Below are positions 51,375 through 58,622 of a stretch of DNA of 64,000 nucleotides, one piece after another. A program made the position numbers and the translations under genes. The notes beneath the pieces are model-generated. The model had not been told where the DNA came from and did no database searches. It worked only from the letters and a program-made list of their open reading frames with translations. Source of the DNA: Butyricimonas paravirosa (lineage in GTDB: Bacteria > Bacteroidota > Bacteroidia > Bacteroidales > Marinifilaceae); assembly GCF_032878955.1 (NCBI RefSeq), contig NZ_CP043839.1, forward strand, positions 4,402,001-4,466,000, read 5' to 3'. Position 1 is the first letter of the stretch. Each line of letters begins with the position of its first letter.

Positions 51375-52313
51375 ATGAAATTTAAACCCGGTAAAAAACG
51401 ATATAATGACTATCCGACTTTTTTTAAAACTCTTTTCGAGGAAAGAGTACAAAAGTTGTCGATAGATGGAGGATTCACTTGTCCTAACCGGGATGGGAGT
51501 AAGGGTGTGGGGGGATGTTCGTTTTGTAATAACGAGAGTTTTAACCCCGATTATTGTCGAGCGGTGCGGGGAATTACGGAACAGATCGATGAAGGCATCC
51601 GTTTCTTTGCCCGGAAGTATAAGGGACAACGATATTTGGCTTATTTTCAGGCGTATTCGAACACGTATGCGCCATTAGACGTGTTGAAGTTACGTTATGA
51701 AGAGGCTTTGGCTCATCCGATGATTTCGGGATTGGTGGTCGGGACGCGACCGGATGTCGTGAGCAAGGAAATTCTGGATTATCTGGAAGAGTTGGCTCAA
51801 CGATATTATGTTTGCGTGGAATACGGGGTGGAGTCCGTGAATGATACTGTTTTACGTCAGGTAAGCCGGGGACATGATTTTGCCGTTGCAGAACAGGCTA
51901 TCCGTGCAACAGCGGGACGTGGAATAACGATTGGTGCGCATTTGATTTTCGGGTTACCGGGGGAAAGTCGTGAATCTATGTTGGAGGGGGCTATTCGTTT
52001 GTGTGAATTGCCAATTCAAGTATTAAAACTTCACCAGTTGCAAATCGTGAAAGGGACTCGATTGGCGGAACAATACTTGGAAAATCCGGCACTCTTTCGT
52101 CTTTACACGTTGGATGAGTATTTGGATTTTGTCGTGGAAGTTATCGAACGTATCCGGCCCGATGTTTATTTGGAGCGTTTCGTGAATCAATCACCTCCCG
52201 AATATTTAATCGCTCCACAATGGGGAATTAAAAATTTCGAGTTCACGGCAAAATTGGATAAACGTTTGGAGGAATTGGATACGTGGCAGGGAAGGTTGAA
52301 GGATAAAAGTTAA
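51375..52313 (+). CDS. TIGR01212-type radical SAM protein (YtqA/YhcC-like)
   Basis: 312 aa. Cluster region FTCPNRDGSKGVGGCSFCNNESF with widely spaced first Cys and CxxC pair, as in YhcC/YtqA rather than the standard CxxxCxxC. Further motifs: VVGTRPDVVSKEIL, VEYGVESVND, and AHLIFGLPGES. Likely acts on an unidentified substrate; the family has been linked to RNA or thiol modification only by inference. ATG 51375 chosen for its position relative to the promoter. Confidence 0.88.
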   Translation: MKFKPGKKRYNDYPTFFKTLFEERVQKLSIDGGFTCPNRDGSKGVGGCSFCNNESFNPDYCRAVRGITEQIDEGIRFFARKYKGQRYLAYFQAYSNTYAPLDVLKLRYEEALAHPMISGLVVGTRPDVVSKEILDYLEELAQRYYVCVEYGVESVNDTVLRQVSRGHDFAVAEQAIRATAGRGITIGAHLIFGLPGESRESMLEGAIRLCELPIQVLKLHQLQIVKGTRLAEQYLENPALFRLYTLDEYLDFVVEVIERIRPDVYLERFVNQSPPEYLIAPQWGIKNFEFTAKLDKRLEELDTWQGRLKDKS

Positions 52314-52553
52314 AGGTTAAAAACTAAAAGTTTAAATGAAGTTTATGGTTTCGGGTAATGTAGAATTTGAAATTTAGAATTTAGAATGAAAGGACTACCC
52401 CCACCGGCTCCCCCTTGCACAGGGGGAGAGACGGACGCAAGAAGGTGTTTCAATGTAGCAATGCAGCGAGTCCTCCCCCTGTGTAAGGGGGAGTTAGAGG
52501 GGGTAGTTGGAAAGGTAAAATCTAAAATCATAAAATCAAAAATTAATTAATAC
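52314..52553. other. Intergenic region with a dyad repeat element
   Basis: 240 bases dominated by the inverted element at 52391-52511, flanked by GTTAAAAACTAAAAGTT and TAGAATTTAGAATGAAAGGA words that also occur after thyA. No gene seen. Confidence 0.5.
52391..52511. repeat. Imperfect inverted GC-rich intergenic element
   Basis: About 37-bp arms (roughly 52393-52429 and 52472-52509) match about three quarters as inverted complements, with core blocks CTCCCCCTT and AGGGGGAG in both. The centre is about 42 bp and is unlike the arms. No coding frame; it resembles a small intergenic repeat element rather than a terminator. Confidence 0.7.
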
Positions 52554-53045
52554 ATGGTAGGACAGGAGAAAGTATATGAAACGTTGGCAGCTCTGGGGAT
52601 AGAGTTTGAATATACGGAACATCCGGCTGCACCGACGATCGAGATTGCCAGACAATATTGGAAAAATCTGGATAGTACACATTGCAAGAACTTGTTTTTC
52701 AGAAATCACAAGGGGAATCGTCATTATTTGGTAATTCTTCAATGTGATCATGATATGGCTATCCATGATATGGAAAAAATGTTGAAGCAGGGTAAGTTAA
52801 GTTTTGCCTCTGAAGCTCGAATGGAAAAATACCTGGGATTGCATCCCGGATCTGTAAGTCCTTTCGGCTTGCTGAATGACGTGGAACACCACGTGTACGT
52901 GTTCTTGGATAAACATCTGCAAGAAGCGAAAAGATTATCATTCCACCCGAATGACAATCACGCCTCGTTAGCCATAAAAACGGAAGATTTCATCCGTTAT
53001 ATGGATTACGTGGGAAATGCTTACGAGTGGATCGAACTATATTAA
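52554..53045 (+). CDS. YbaK/ProX-like aminoacyl-tRNA editing protein
   Basis: 163-aa stand-alone trans-editing domain (prolyl-tRNA synthetase insertion family). HPAAPTIEIARQYW, CKNLFFRNHKGNRHYLVIL and LGLHPGSVSPFGLLND are typical; it removes mischarged amino acids such as Ala from tRNA(Pro). Family clear, exact specificity unknown. Confidence 0.88.
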   Translation: MVGQEKVYETLAALGIEFEYTEHPAAPTIEIARQYWKNLDSTHCKNLFFRNHKGNRHYLVILQCDHDMAIHDMEKMLKQGKLSFASEARMEKYLGLHPGSVSPFGLLNDVEHHVYVFLDKHLQEAKRLSFHPNDNHASLAIKTEDFIRYMDYVGNAYEWIELY

Positions 53046-53061
53046 TAAAGAGAGAAATAAT

Positions 53062-53092
53062 TTTCAATTTTTAACTTTCAATTTTCAATTAA
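53062..53092. repeat. (TTTTCAA)n heptamer repeat before 53094
   Basis: TTTTCAATTTTTAACTTTCAATTTTCAATT, a degenerate run of the same heptamer seen elsewhere, immediately before ATG 53094. Confidence 0.65.
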
Positions 53093-53093
53093 C

Positions 53094-53753
53094 ATGATCA
53101 GTGTAGCCCAGGCAGTGGAAGGAATCGTGAAGCACAAGCCTTATTTGTCGGAATCTTTGGCGGCAGGGATTATCAATATCTCGGCTTTGGCCCGACAGAT
53201 ACAGGAAGAAGTGGAGAAATTATTGGGGAAGCCGGTAAATGCAGGTGCAATCGTGATGGCGTTGAATCGGTTGGCTCCTTATTTACAAGTGCGGGAACAG
53301 GTACAATTAAACAAGTTGCTGAATAACATGGGGGATATTATCCTGAGGAGTAACTTGTGTGATTACACGTTTAAAAATTCGAATACTCTGATGGATTGCC
53401 ATATCCGGGTGCTGAAATCCATTGCACGAAGAGATGAGGTCTTCTACACGATGGTGCAGGGGGTTTTCGAGACCAACCTTGTCGTGAGTGAAATCATGGA
53501 AGGGATGGTGGATGAACATTTCAAGGAGGAACAGTGTATTTTCAAAAAGAATGGTTTGTCGTCCGTTACGTTGAAGCTCCCTAAAGGAAATATATTGCAA
53601 CCCGGTTTCTATTATTGCATAATGAAGGAGTTATCTTGGGAGGGGATCAACTTGACGGAGGTTATTTCTTCCACCAACGAGTTTACCGTTGTGGTAGATA
53701 ATTCGTTAATAGACAAAACGTTTGTGGTGTTGAAGAACATCAGTCGGAAATAG
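53094..53753 (+). CDS. ACT-like regulatory domain protein, function unknown
   Basis: 219 aa. N-terminal helical segment (VEGIVKHKPYLSESLAAGIINISALARQIQEEVEKLLG) like a small winged helix; central and C-terminal beta-alpha-beta patterns such as DEVFYTMVQGVFETNLVVSE and ISSTNEFTVVVDNSLIDKTFVVLKNI resemble ACT domains in aspartate kinases. No kinase domain. Could be a stand-alone effector-binding regulator; assignment is weak. Confidence 0.5.
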   Translation: MISVAQAVEGIVKHKPYLSESLAAGIINISALARQIQEEVEKLLGKPVNAGAIVMALNRLAPYLQVREQVQLNKLLNNMGDIILRSNLCDYTFKNSNTLMDCHIRVLKSIARRDEVFYTMVQGVFETNLVVSEIMEGMVDEHFKEEQCIFKKNGLSSVTLKLPKGNILQPGFYYCIMKELSWEGINLTEVISSTNEFTVVVDNSLIDKTFVVLKNISRK

Positions 53754-53812
53754 TAAAAAGAAGAGTGTCGCAAAATTGAAAAGTGAAAATGTATGTTTTC
53801 GGGTAAAATTAT

Positions 53813-53820
53813 TAATTTTG
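53813..53820 (+). promoter_or_regulatory. -7 box (TAATTTTG) for ffh
   Basis: TAnnTTTG match 96 bases before ATG 53916. The leader includes a short CAATTTTCGAATTTCAATT stretch, a variant of the heptamer repeat. Confidence 0.55.
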
Positions 53821-53915
53821 CGGGGAATGAATTAATTAAGAGTTATAATAGCGAATTTTGAAGATTAGATGCGAGTGCATTGTAATTTCAATTTTCGAAT
53901 TTCAATTGATAAATT

Positions 53916-55241
53916 ATGTTTGAGAATCTATCGGAGAGGTTAGAAAAATCGTTTAAGATTTTAAAAGGACAGGGAAAGATCACCGAGATCAACGTGGCCG
54001 AAACGCTTAAAGAGGTGAGACGTTCATTGTTGGATGCCGACGTAAACTATAAGATCGCGAAAGAGTTTACCAACACGGTAAAAGAAAAGGCATTGGGAAT
54101 GAACGTGCTGACTGCCGTGAAACCGGGGCAGATGATGGTGAAGATTGTTCACGATGAATTGATCCAGTTGATGGGAGGGACCCATGTCGATATTAATATA
54201 AAAGGTAATCCGGCTGTTATCTTGATGTCGGGTCTGCAAGGTTCCGGTAAAACAACATTTTCTGGTAAACTGGCTAATTTACTGAAGACAAAGCGGGGAA
54301 AACATCCTTTGTTAGTAGCTTGTGACGTTTACCGTCCGGCAGCTATCGAGCAGTTAAAAGTGCTTGGTGAGCAGATCGGGGTACCCGTGTATAGCGAGGA
54401 AGGAAACAATGATCCTGTGAAAATTGCCTTGAATGCCGTGAAAGAGGCCCGGGCTACAGGTAAAGATGTCGTGATTGTCGATACTGCGGGACGTTTGGCT
54501 ATTGACGAGCAGATGATGAATGAAATTGCTGCCATCAAGAAAGCAATCGATCCGGAAGAGACCCTTTTCGTGGTGGATGCCATGACCGGACAGGATGCCG
54601 TGAACACGGCGAAGGAATTTAACGATCGTCTGAACTTTGATGGTGTGATCCTGACCAAGCTGGATGGTGATACTCGTGGTGGAGCGGCATTGTCTATTCG
54701 TACCGTGGTGAGTAAGCCGATTAAATTTGTCGGTACGGGTGAAAAACTGGAGGCTCTTGATGTGTTCCATCCCGAACGTATGGCTGACCGTATCTTGGGT
54801 ATGGGTGATATTGTTTCTTTGGTTGAAAAAGCTCAGGAGCAATTTGACGCGGAGGAGGCGAAGAAGTTACAGAAAAAGATCGCCAAGAATCAGTTTAATT
54901 TTAATGACTTCTTGAGCCAGATTCAGCAGATCAAGAAGATGGGTAACATAAAAGATCTGGCATCCATGATCCCGGGTGTGGGTAAAGCATTGAAAGATGT
55001 GGATATTGATGATGATGCGTTTAAAGGAGTTGAGGCTATCATTTACTCGATGACCCCGGAAGAGCGGGAGAATCCGGAACTAATCAACGGTTCTCGTCGT
55101 AAACGTATTGCATCCGGTAGCGGTACCACTATTCAAGATGTAAATCGCTTGTTGAAACAGTTCGATGAATCCAAAAAGATGATGCGAATGTTATCCAAGG
55201 GCGGTAAGATGATGGGGAATGCCCCTATGAAGAGACGCTAA
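53916..55241 (+). CDS. ffh: Signal recognition particle protein
   Basis: 441-aa GTPase that binds signal peptides and 4.5S RNA. N-domain, then G-domain motifs SGLQGSGKTTFSGKLANLL (about 107-125), VIVDTAGRLAIDEQMM and LTKLDGDTRGGAALSI, then the methionine-rich M domain (GMGDIVSLVEKAQEQ, RRKRIASGSGTTIQDVNRLLKQF). Length and order normal. No SRP RNA gene was recognised in the flanks. Confidence 0.97.
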   Translation: MFENLSERLEKSFKILKGQGKITEINVAETLKEVRRSLLDADVNYKIAKEFTNTVKEKALGMNVLTAVKPGQMMVKIVHDELIQLMGGTHVDINIKGNPAVILMSGLQGSGKTTFSGKLANLLKTKRGKHPLLVACDVYRPAAIEQLKVLGEQIGVPVYSEEGNNDPVKIALNAVKEARATGKDVVIVDTAGRLAIDEQMMNEIAAIKKAIDPEETLFVVDAMTGQDAVNTAKEFNDRLNFDGVILTKLDGDTRGGAALSIRTVVSKPIKFVGTGEKLEALDVFHPERMADRILGMGDIVSLVEKAQEQFDAEEAKKLQKKIAKNQFNFNDFLSQIQQIKKMGNIKDLASMIPGVGKALKDVDIDDDAFKGVEAIIYSMTPEERENPELINGSRRKRIASGSGTTIQDVNRLLKQFDESKKMMRMLSKGGKMMGNAPMKRR

Positions 55242-55404
55242 AGATTTTAGATTTTAAATTTTAGATTTTAGATTTAATCCTTTTATCAGGTTTGAATTTG
55301 AGGTTTAAGATTTAAAATCAAATAGATAAAATTGTAATTTTAGATTTTACGTGAATGTTCATGTGAAATTTAAAATTTGAAATCTAAAATTTAAAATTGA
55401 TTAG
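55242..55404. repeat. AT-rich spacer of TTTTAGATTT-type words
   Basis: Repeated ATTTTAGATTTTAAATTTTAG and AAATTTAAAATTTGAAATC words with self-complementary potential between ffh and folD. No gene and no clear terminator. Confidence 0.55.
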
Positions 55405-56280
55405 ATGGAAATTATTGACGGTAAAAAAATTTCAGCACAGGTAAAGCAAGAGCTTGCAGATGAAATCGCTGCTTTCGTGGCAGAAGGGAAAAAGGTTCCG
55501 CATTTGGTTGCTGTACTTGTAGGAAATGACGGGGCTAGCGAAACGTACGTTGCTAGTAAAGTGAAGGCCTGTCAGGCGGTAGGGATGAAAAGTTCAGAAT
55601 TGCGTTATGGTGATGACATCACTGAAGAGCAGTTGTTGGCAGTCATTGATAAGTTGAACGAGGACCCCGATGTAGATGGGTTTATTGTGCAGTTACCTCT
55701 CCCGAAACATATTTCCGAAGAGAAAGTTTTGAACCGTATTCATCCGGATAAGGATGTGGATGGTTTCCATCCTTGTAACGTGGGCCGCATGGTGTTAGGA
55801 TTACCGACTTATTTACCGGCAACCCCGGCAGGTATCGTGGAACTGCTGACCCGTTATAATATTCCGACAGAAGGCAAACATTGTGTTGTTGTCGGAAGAA
55901 GTAATATCGTGGGAACACCTATGGCAGTGTTAATGTCCCGGAAAGCCAAAAATGCCAATTGTACCGTTACTTTATGTCATAGCAGAACGGCGAATTTGAA
56001 AGATATTACTCGGCAGGCGGATATTTTGATCGTGGCGATTGGTGTTCCGCACTTCCTGAAAGAAGATATGGTGAAAGAAGGTGCTGTTGTGGTGGATGTC
56101 GGGATTCATCGTATTCCTTCGGAAACAGCAAAGAATGGTTGGAAATTAGTAGGAGATGTGGATTATGACCACGTGGCTCCTAAATGTTCATATATTACTC
56201 CGGTTCCCGGTGGTGTGGGACCGATGACCATCGTGACTTTGTTGCAAAACACGATAAAAGCTTGTAAAGCAAAACATTAA
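55405..56280 (+). CDS. folD: Bifunctional methylenetetrahydrofolate dehydrogenase/cyclohydrolase
   Basis: 291 aa. Interconverts methylene-, methenyl- and formyl-THF with NADP. YVASKVKACQAVGMKS (with the catalytic Lys), DGFIVQLPLPKH, VDGFHPCNVGRM and VVGRSNIVGTPMAVLM are the family signatures; PGGVGPMTIVTLLQNT at the C terminus. Works with thyA, folA and the 5-formyl-THF cyclo-ligase of this window. Confidence 0.97.
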   Translation: MEIIDGKKISAQVKQELADEIAAFVAEGKKVPHLVAVLVGNDGASETYVASKVKACQAVGMKSSELRYGDDITEEQLLAVIDKLNEDPDVDGFIVQLPLPKHISEEKVLNRIHPDKDVDGFHPCNVGRMVLGLPTYLPATPAGIVELLTRYNIPTEGKHCVVVGRSNIVGTPMAVLMSRKAKNANCTVTLCHSRTANLKDITRQADILIVAIGVPHFLKEDMVKEGAVVVDVGIHRIPSETAKNGWKLVGDVDYDHVAPKCSYITPVPGGVGPMTIVTLLQNTIKACKAKH

Positions 56281-56370
56281 ATAATTGAAAGTTGAGAATT
56301 GAAAATTGAAAATGAAAGATGATTTCTTTTTTTAATTTTCAATTTTCAATTTTGCATTTTCAATTGATCT
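56281..56370. repeat. Heptamer repeats with inverted copies between folD and the SpmA/B fusion
   Basis: ATTGAAAATTGAAAAT (about 56298-56313) and its complement within AATTTTCAATTTTCAATTTTGC (about 56334-56355) form a hairpin-capable pair, both made of the CAATTTT heptamer. It runs up to ATG 56371. Confidence 0.7.
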
Positions 56371-57603
56371 ATGGTTCTCAATTATATCTGGATTTTCTTT
56401 TTTGGTGCGGCATTTATCGTGGCGCTTTGTAAATTGATCTTCATGGGTGATACAGAAGTTTTTTCTGCCATCGTGAAGGCCACCTTTGATATGTCAAAAA
56501 CGGGGTTTGAAATCTCGCTAGGTTTAACGGGTGTATTAACTCTGTGGATGGGAATCATGAAAATTGGAGAGCGGGGAGGGGCTGTGAAAGTGATGTCATG
56601 GTTGATTAGTCCTTTTTTTCGGAAGTTGTTTCCGGAATTACCACCGGATAGTCCGGCATACGGTTCAATTATGATGAATATTGCGGCGAATATGCTTGGG
56701 TTGGATAATGCCGCAACTCCCGTGGGACTGAAAGCGATGCAACAAATGCAGGAGGTGAATCCTCATAAAGATCGGGCTTCCAATGCGCAGATTATGTTTC
56801 TGGTGCTGAATACTTCCGGTTTGACGATTATCCCGGTTTCCGTTATGGTGTATCGGGCTCAAATGGGGGCAGCGAATCCGGCGGATATATTTATTCCGAT
56901 ATTATTGGCTACTTACGTGTCCACGTTAGCCGGCCTGATTGCGGTGGCGGTGTACCAGCGCTTGAACCTGTTTAACCGGGTTGTTATGGCTTATTTGATT
57001 GGAGGAACCTTGGCCGTGGGTGGTTTAATCTGGTATTTTTCCGGGTTGGACAAGGAAACGATCACAACGATTTCCACGGTAGCTAGTAACGTTATTCTTT
57101 TCTCGATCATCACAGCTTTTATTGCCATGGGGGCTTGGCGTAAAATAAATGTGTACGATGCGTTTATTGATGGCGCAAAAGAGGGTTTTTCCATTGCAGT
57201 AAAAATCATTCCGTATTTAGTGGCGATTCTTGTGGCTGTCGGGGTGTTTCGGGCAGCGGGAGCGATGGATATGTTGATGAGTGGATTGGAACGTTTGTGT
57301 CTGGCTTGTGGATTAGATGCTGATTTTATACCGGCCTTGCCTACGGCCTTGATGAAACCGCTTAGTGGAAGTGGGGCGCGCGGGCTGATGATTGACACCA
57401 TGAACACGTTCGGGGCAGACTCTTTCGCCGGGCGATTGGCGTCAACTTTCCAAGGGGCTACAGATACGACATTTTATATTATCGCCGTGTATTTTGGTGC
57501 AGTGGGGATTAAAAATACACGTTACGCAATACCTTGTGGATTGATTGCCGATTTTGCGGGTATCATTGCTGCTTTGGTGATGGCTTATATCTTTTTTGCA
57601 TAG
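56371..57603 (+). CDS. SpmA/SpmB-like nucleoside-recognition (Gate) domain membrane protein
   Basis: 410 aa. Two Gate-type domains in one chain: an N-terminal half with MGIMKIGERGGAVKVMSWLISPFF and MMNIAANMLGLDNAATPVGLKAM (SpmA-like), and a C-terminal half with GFSIAVKIIPYLVAILVAVGVFRAAGAMD and PLSGSGARGLMIDTMNTFGADSFAG (SpmB-like). About nine membrane segments. In spore formers SpmA and SpmB act in spore core dehydration; here the organism is not expected to sporulate, so a transport role is more likely. The gene's 3' end overlaps DUF4251 by 41 bases on the other strand. Confidence 0.83.
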   Translation: MVLNYIWIFFFGAAFIVALCKLIFMGDTEVFSAIVKATFDMSKTGFEISLGLTGVLTLWMGIMKIGERGGAVKVMSWLISPFFRKLFPELPPDSPAYGSIMMNIAANMLGLDNAATPVGLKAMQQMQEVNPHKDRASNAQIMFLVLNTSGLTIIPVSVMVYRAQMGAANPADIFIPILLATYVSTLAGLIAVAVYQRLNLFNRVVMAYLIGGTLAVGGLIWYFSGLDKETITTISTVASNVILFSIITAFIAMGAWRKINVYDAFIDGAKEGFSIAVKIIPYLVAILVAVGVFRAAGAMDMLMSGLERLCLACGLDADFIPALPTALMKPLSGSGARGLMIDTMNTFGADSFAGRLASTFQGATDTTFYIIAVYFGAVGIKNTRYAIPCGLIADFAGIIAALVMAYIFFA

Positions 57604-58129
57604 TAGAATCTAAGGGTGTTATTTGCCCGACATAACTGATCGGAGCTCGCTTACGGTCACTAAAATATAAATAGCAAGTTCCGTCATATTGAATATCCAT
57701 GTTCAGATAACAAATATCTTGGTTGGAGCGAACGGTTATTTGATAGGCAATAGCTTTCTTTTTTCCGTCTTGATAAATTTTTACCGTGCGACTGAATAAT
57801 ACCGTGTTGAAAGAAACTGAATCTAAGTGTGAATTTGATGTCCATGTAGCTCTGCCGAAATAAGGAAGTTGTGTCGTTACCAGGGAGTCATTTATGCTTA
57901 GATAACAATTTTGTGGGTTAATGTCAATGTTGGCACCCGCCCCCGGTGGTGTGAAAAGTGTTTGTACGGTAGGGGTCGCAATGTAGAACTTAACAGTGAA
58001 TTGATCACTATTCACCAGTGCCAGTGTTTTCTGAAACTCTTTTTCGAAACGAATTTCTTTTTTATTCTGAGCTTGACCTGTTGTAAAGAACAGTATTCCA
58101 ATCAAAAAGATGAATGTAATTCTTTTCAT
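57563..58129 (-). CDS. DUF4251 domain exported protein
   Basis: 188 aa with signal peptide MKRITFIFLIGILFFTTGQAQ. Beta-strand pattern with SDQFTVKFYIATPTVQ, INPQNCYLSINDSLVTTQLPYFGRATW and RAPISYVGQITP, fitting the Bacteroidetes DUF4251 family of periplasmic proteins of unknown role. The convergent 41-bp overlap with the upstream-side gene is certain from the stops. It diverges from the BlaI gene, across the operator-like region. Confidence 0.8.
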   Translation of the reverse strand: MKRITFIFLIGILFFTTGQAQNKKEIRFEKEFQKTLALVNSDQFTVKFYIATPTVQTLFTPPGAGANIDINPQNCYLSINDSLVTTQLPYFGRATWTSNSHLDSVSFNTVLFSRTVKIYQDGKKKAIAYQITVRSNQDICYLNMDIQYDGTCYLYFSDRKRAPISYVGQITPLDSTMQKRYKPSPKQQ

Positions 58130-58182
58130 ATTTCCCTTTTTTGAGTACTATACGTGGGTAGATTGAAAATGTTATAAATATA

Positions 58183-58227
58183 TTTTCTACGAAAAGTTTG
58201 TATTATTACGAAATTTTCGTAGATTTG
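58183..58227 (+). promoter_or_regulatory. BlaI-type operators overlapping a -7 box
   Basis: TACGAAATTTTCGTA (58207-58221) is a perfect 15-bp palindrome that overlaps the box TAGATTTG (58220-58227). A second dyad TTTTCTACGAAAA (58183-58195) lies 11 bp upstream. The arrangement suggests autorepression of the BlaI gene, possibly also of the divergent DUF4251 gene. Confidence 0.65.
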
Positions 58228-58254
58228 CGAAAGAATCGTAAATAAATAGTTCGT

Positions 58255-58611
58255 ATGGAAAAATTGACACATCAGGAAGAAGAGGTAATGTTGATCATCT
58301 GGCAGGTGAAAAGTGGCGTGATAAAAGATTTTTTGAATCGGATGGAAGAACCGAGGCCGCCTTACACGACGGTCGCTTCTATTGTGAAGAACTTGGAGAA
58401 AAAAGGATTCCTGACCAGTAAGAAGCATGGAAATATTTACGAGTATATTCCCGTCATGGATGAAAGTGAATATAAAACGAAATTTATGTCCGGGGTGGTA
58501 CGTAATTATTTTGAAAATTCTTACAAGGAGATGGTGACGTTCTTTGCTAAAGAGCAAAAGATTTCGGCAAAAGATCTCGAAGAGATCATCAAGCTAATAG
58601 AGAAACAATAA
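58255..58611 (+). CDS. BlaI/MecI/CopY family transcriptional repressor
   Basis: 118-aa winged-helix repressor: LTHQEEEVMLIIWQVKSGVIKDFLNRM, recognition helix YTTVASIVKNLEKKGFLT, and a C-terminal dimerisation part VVRNYFENSYKEMVTFF. Repressors of this family are cleaved when the partner M56 protease senses its signal. It is followed after 11 bp by an M56 gene, with operators in front. Confidence 0.92.
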   Translation: MEKLTHQEEEVMLIIWQVKSGVIKDFLNRMEEPRPPYTTVASIVKNLEKKGFLTSKKHGNIYEYIPVMDESEYKTKFMSGVVRNYFENSYKEMVTFFAKEQKISAKDLEEIIKLIEKQ

Positions 58612-58622
58612 AATATACAATT

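Noticed and set aside
53754..53915. SRP RNA gene next to ffh
   Set aside because: No GGAA/GNAR-type hairpin characteristic of 4.5S RNA was recognised.
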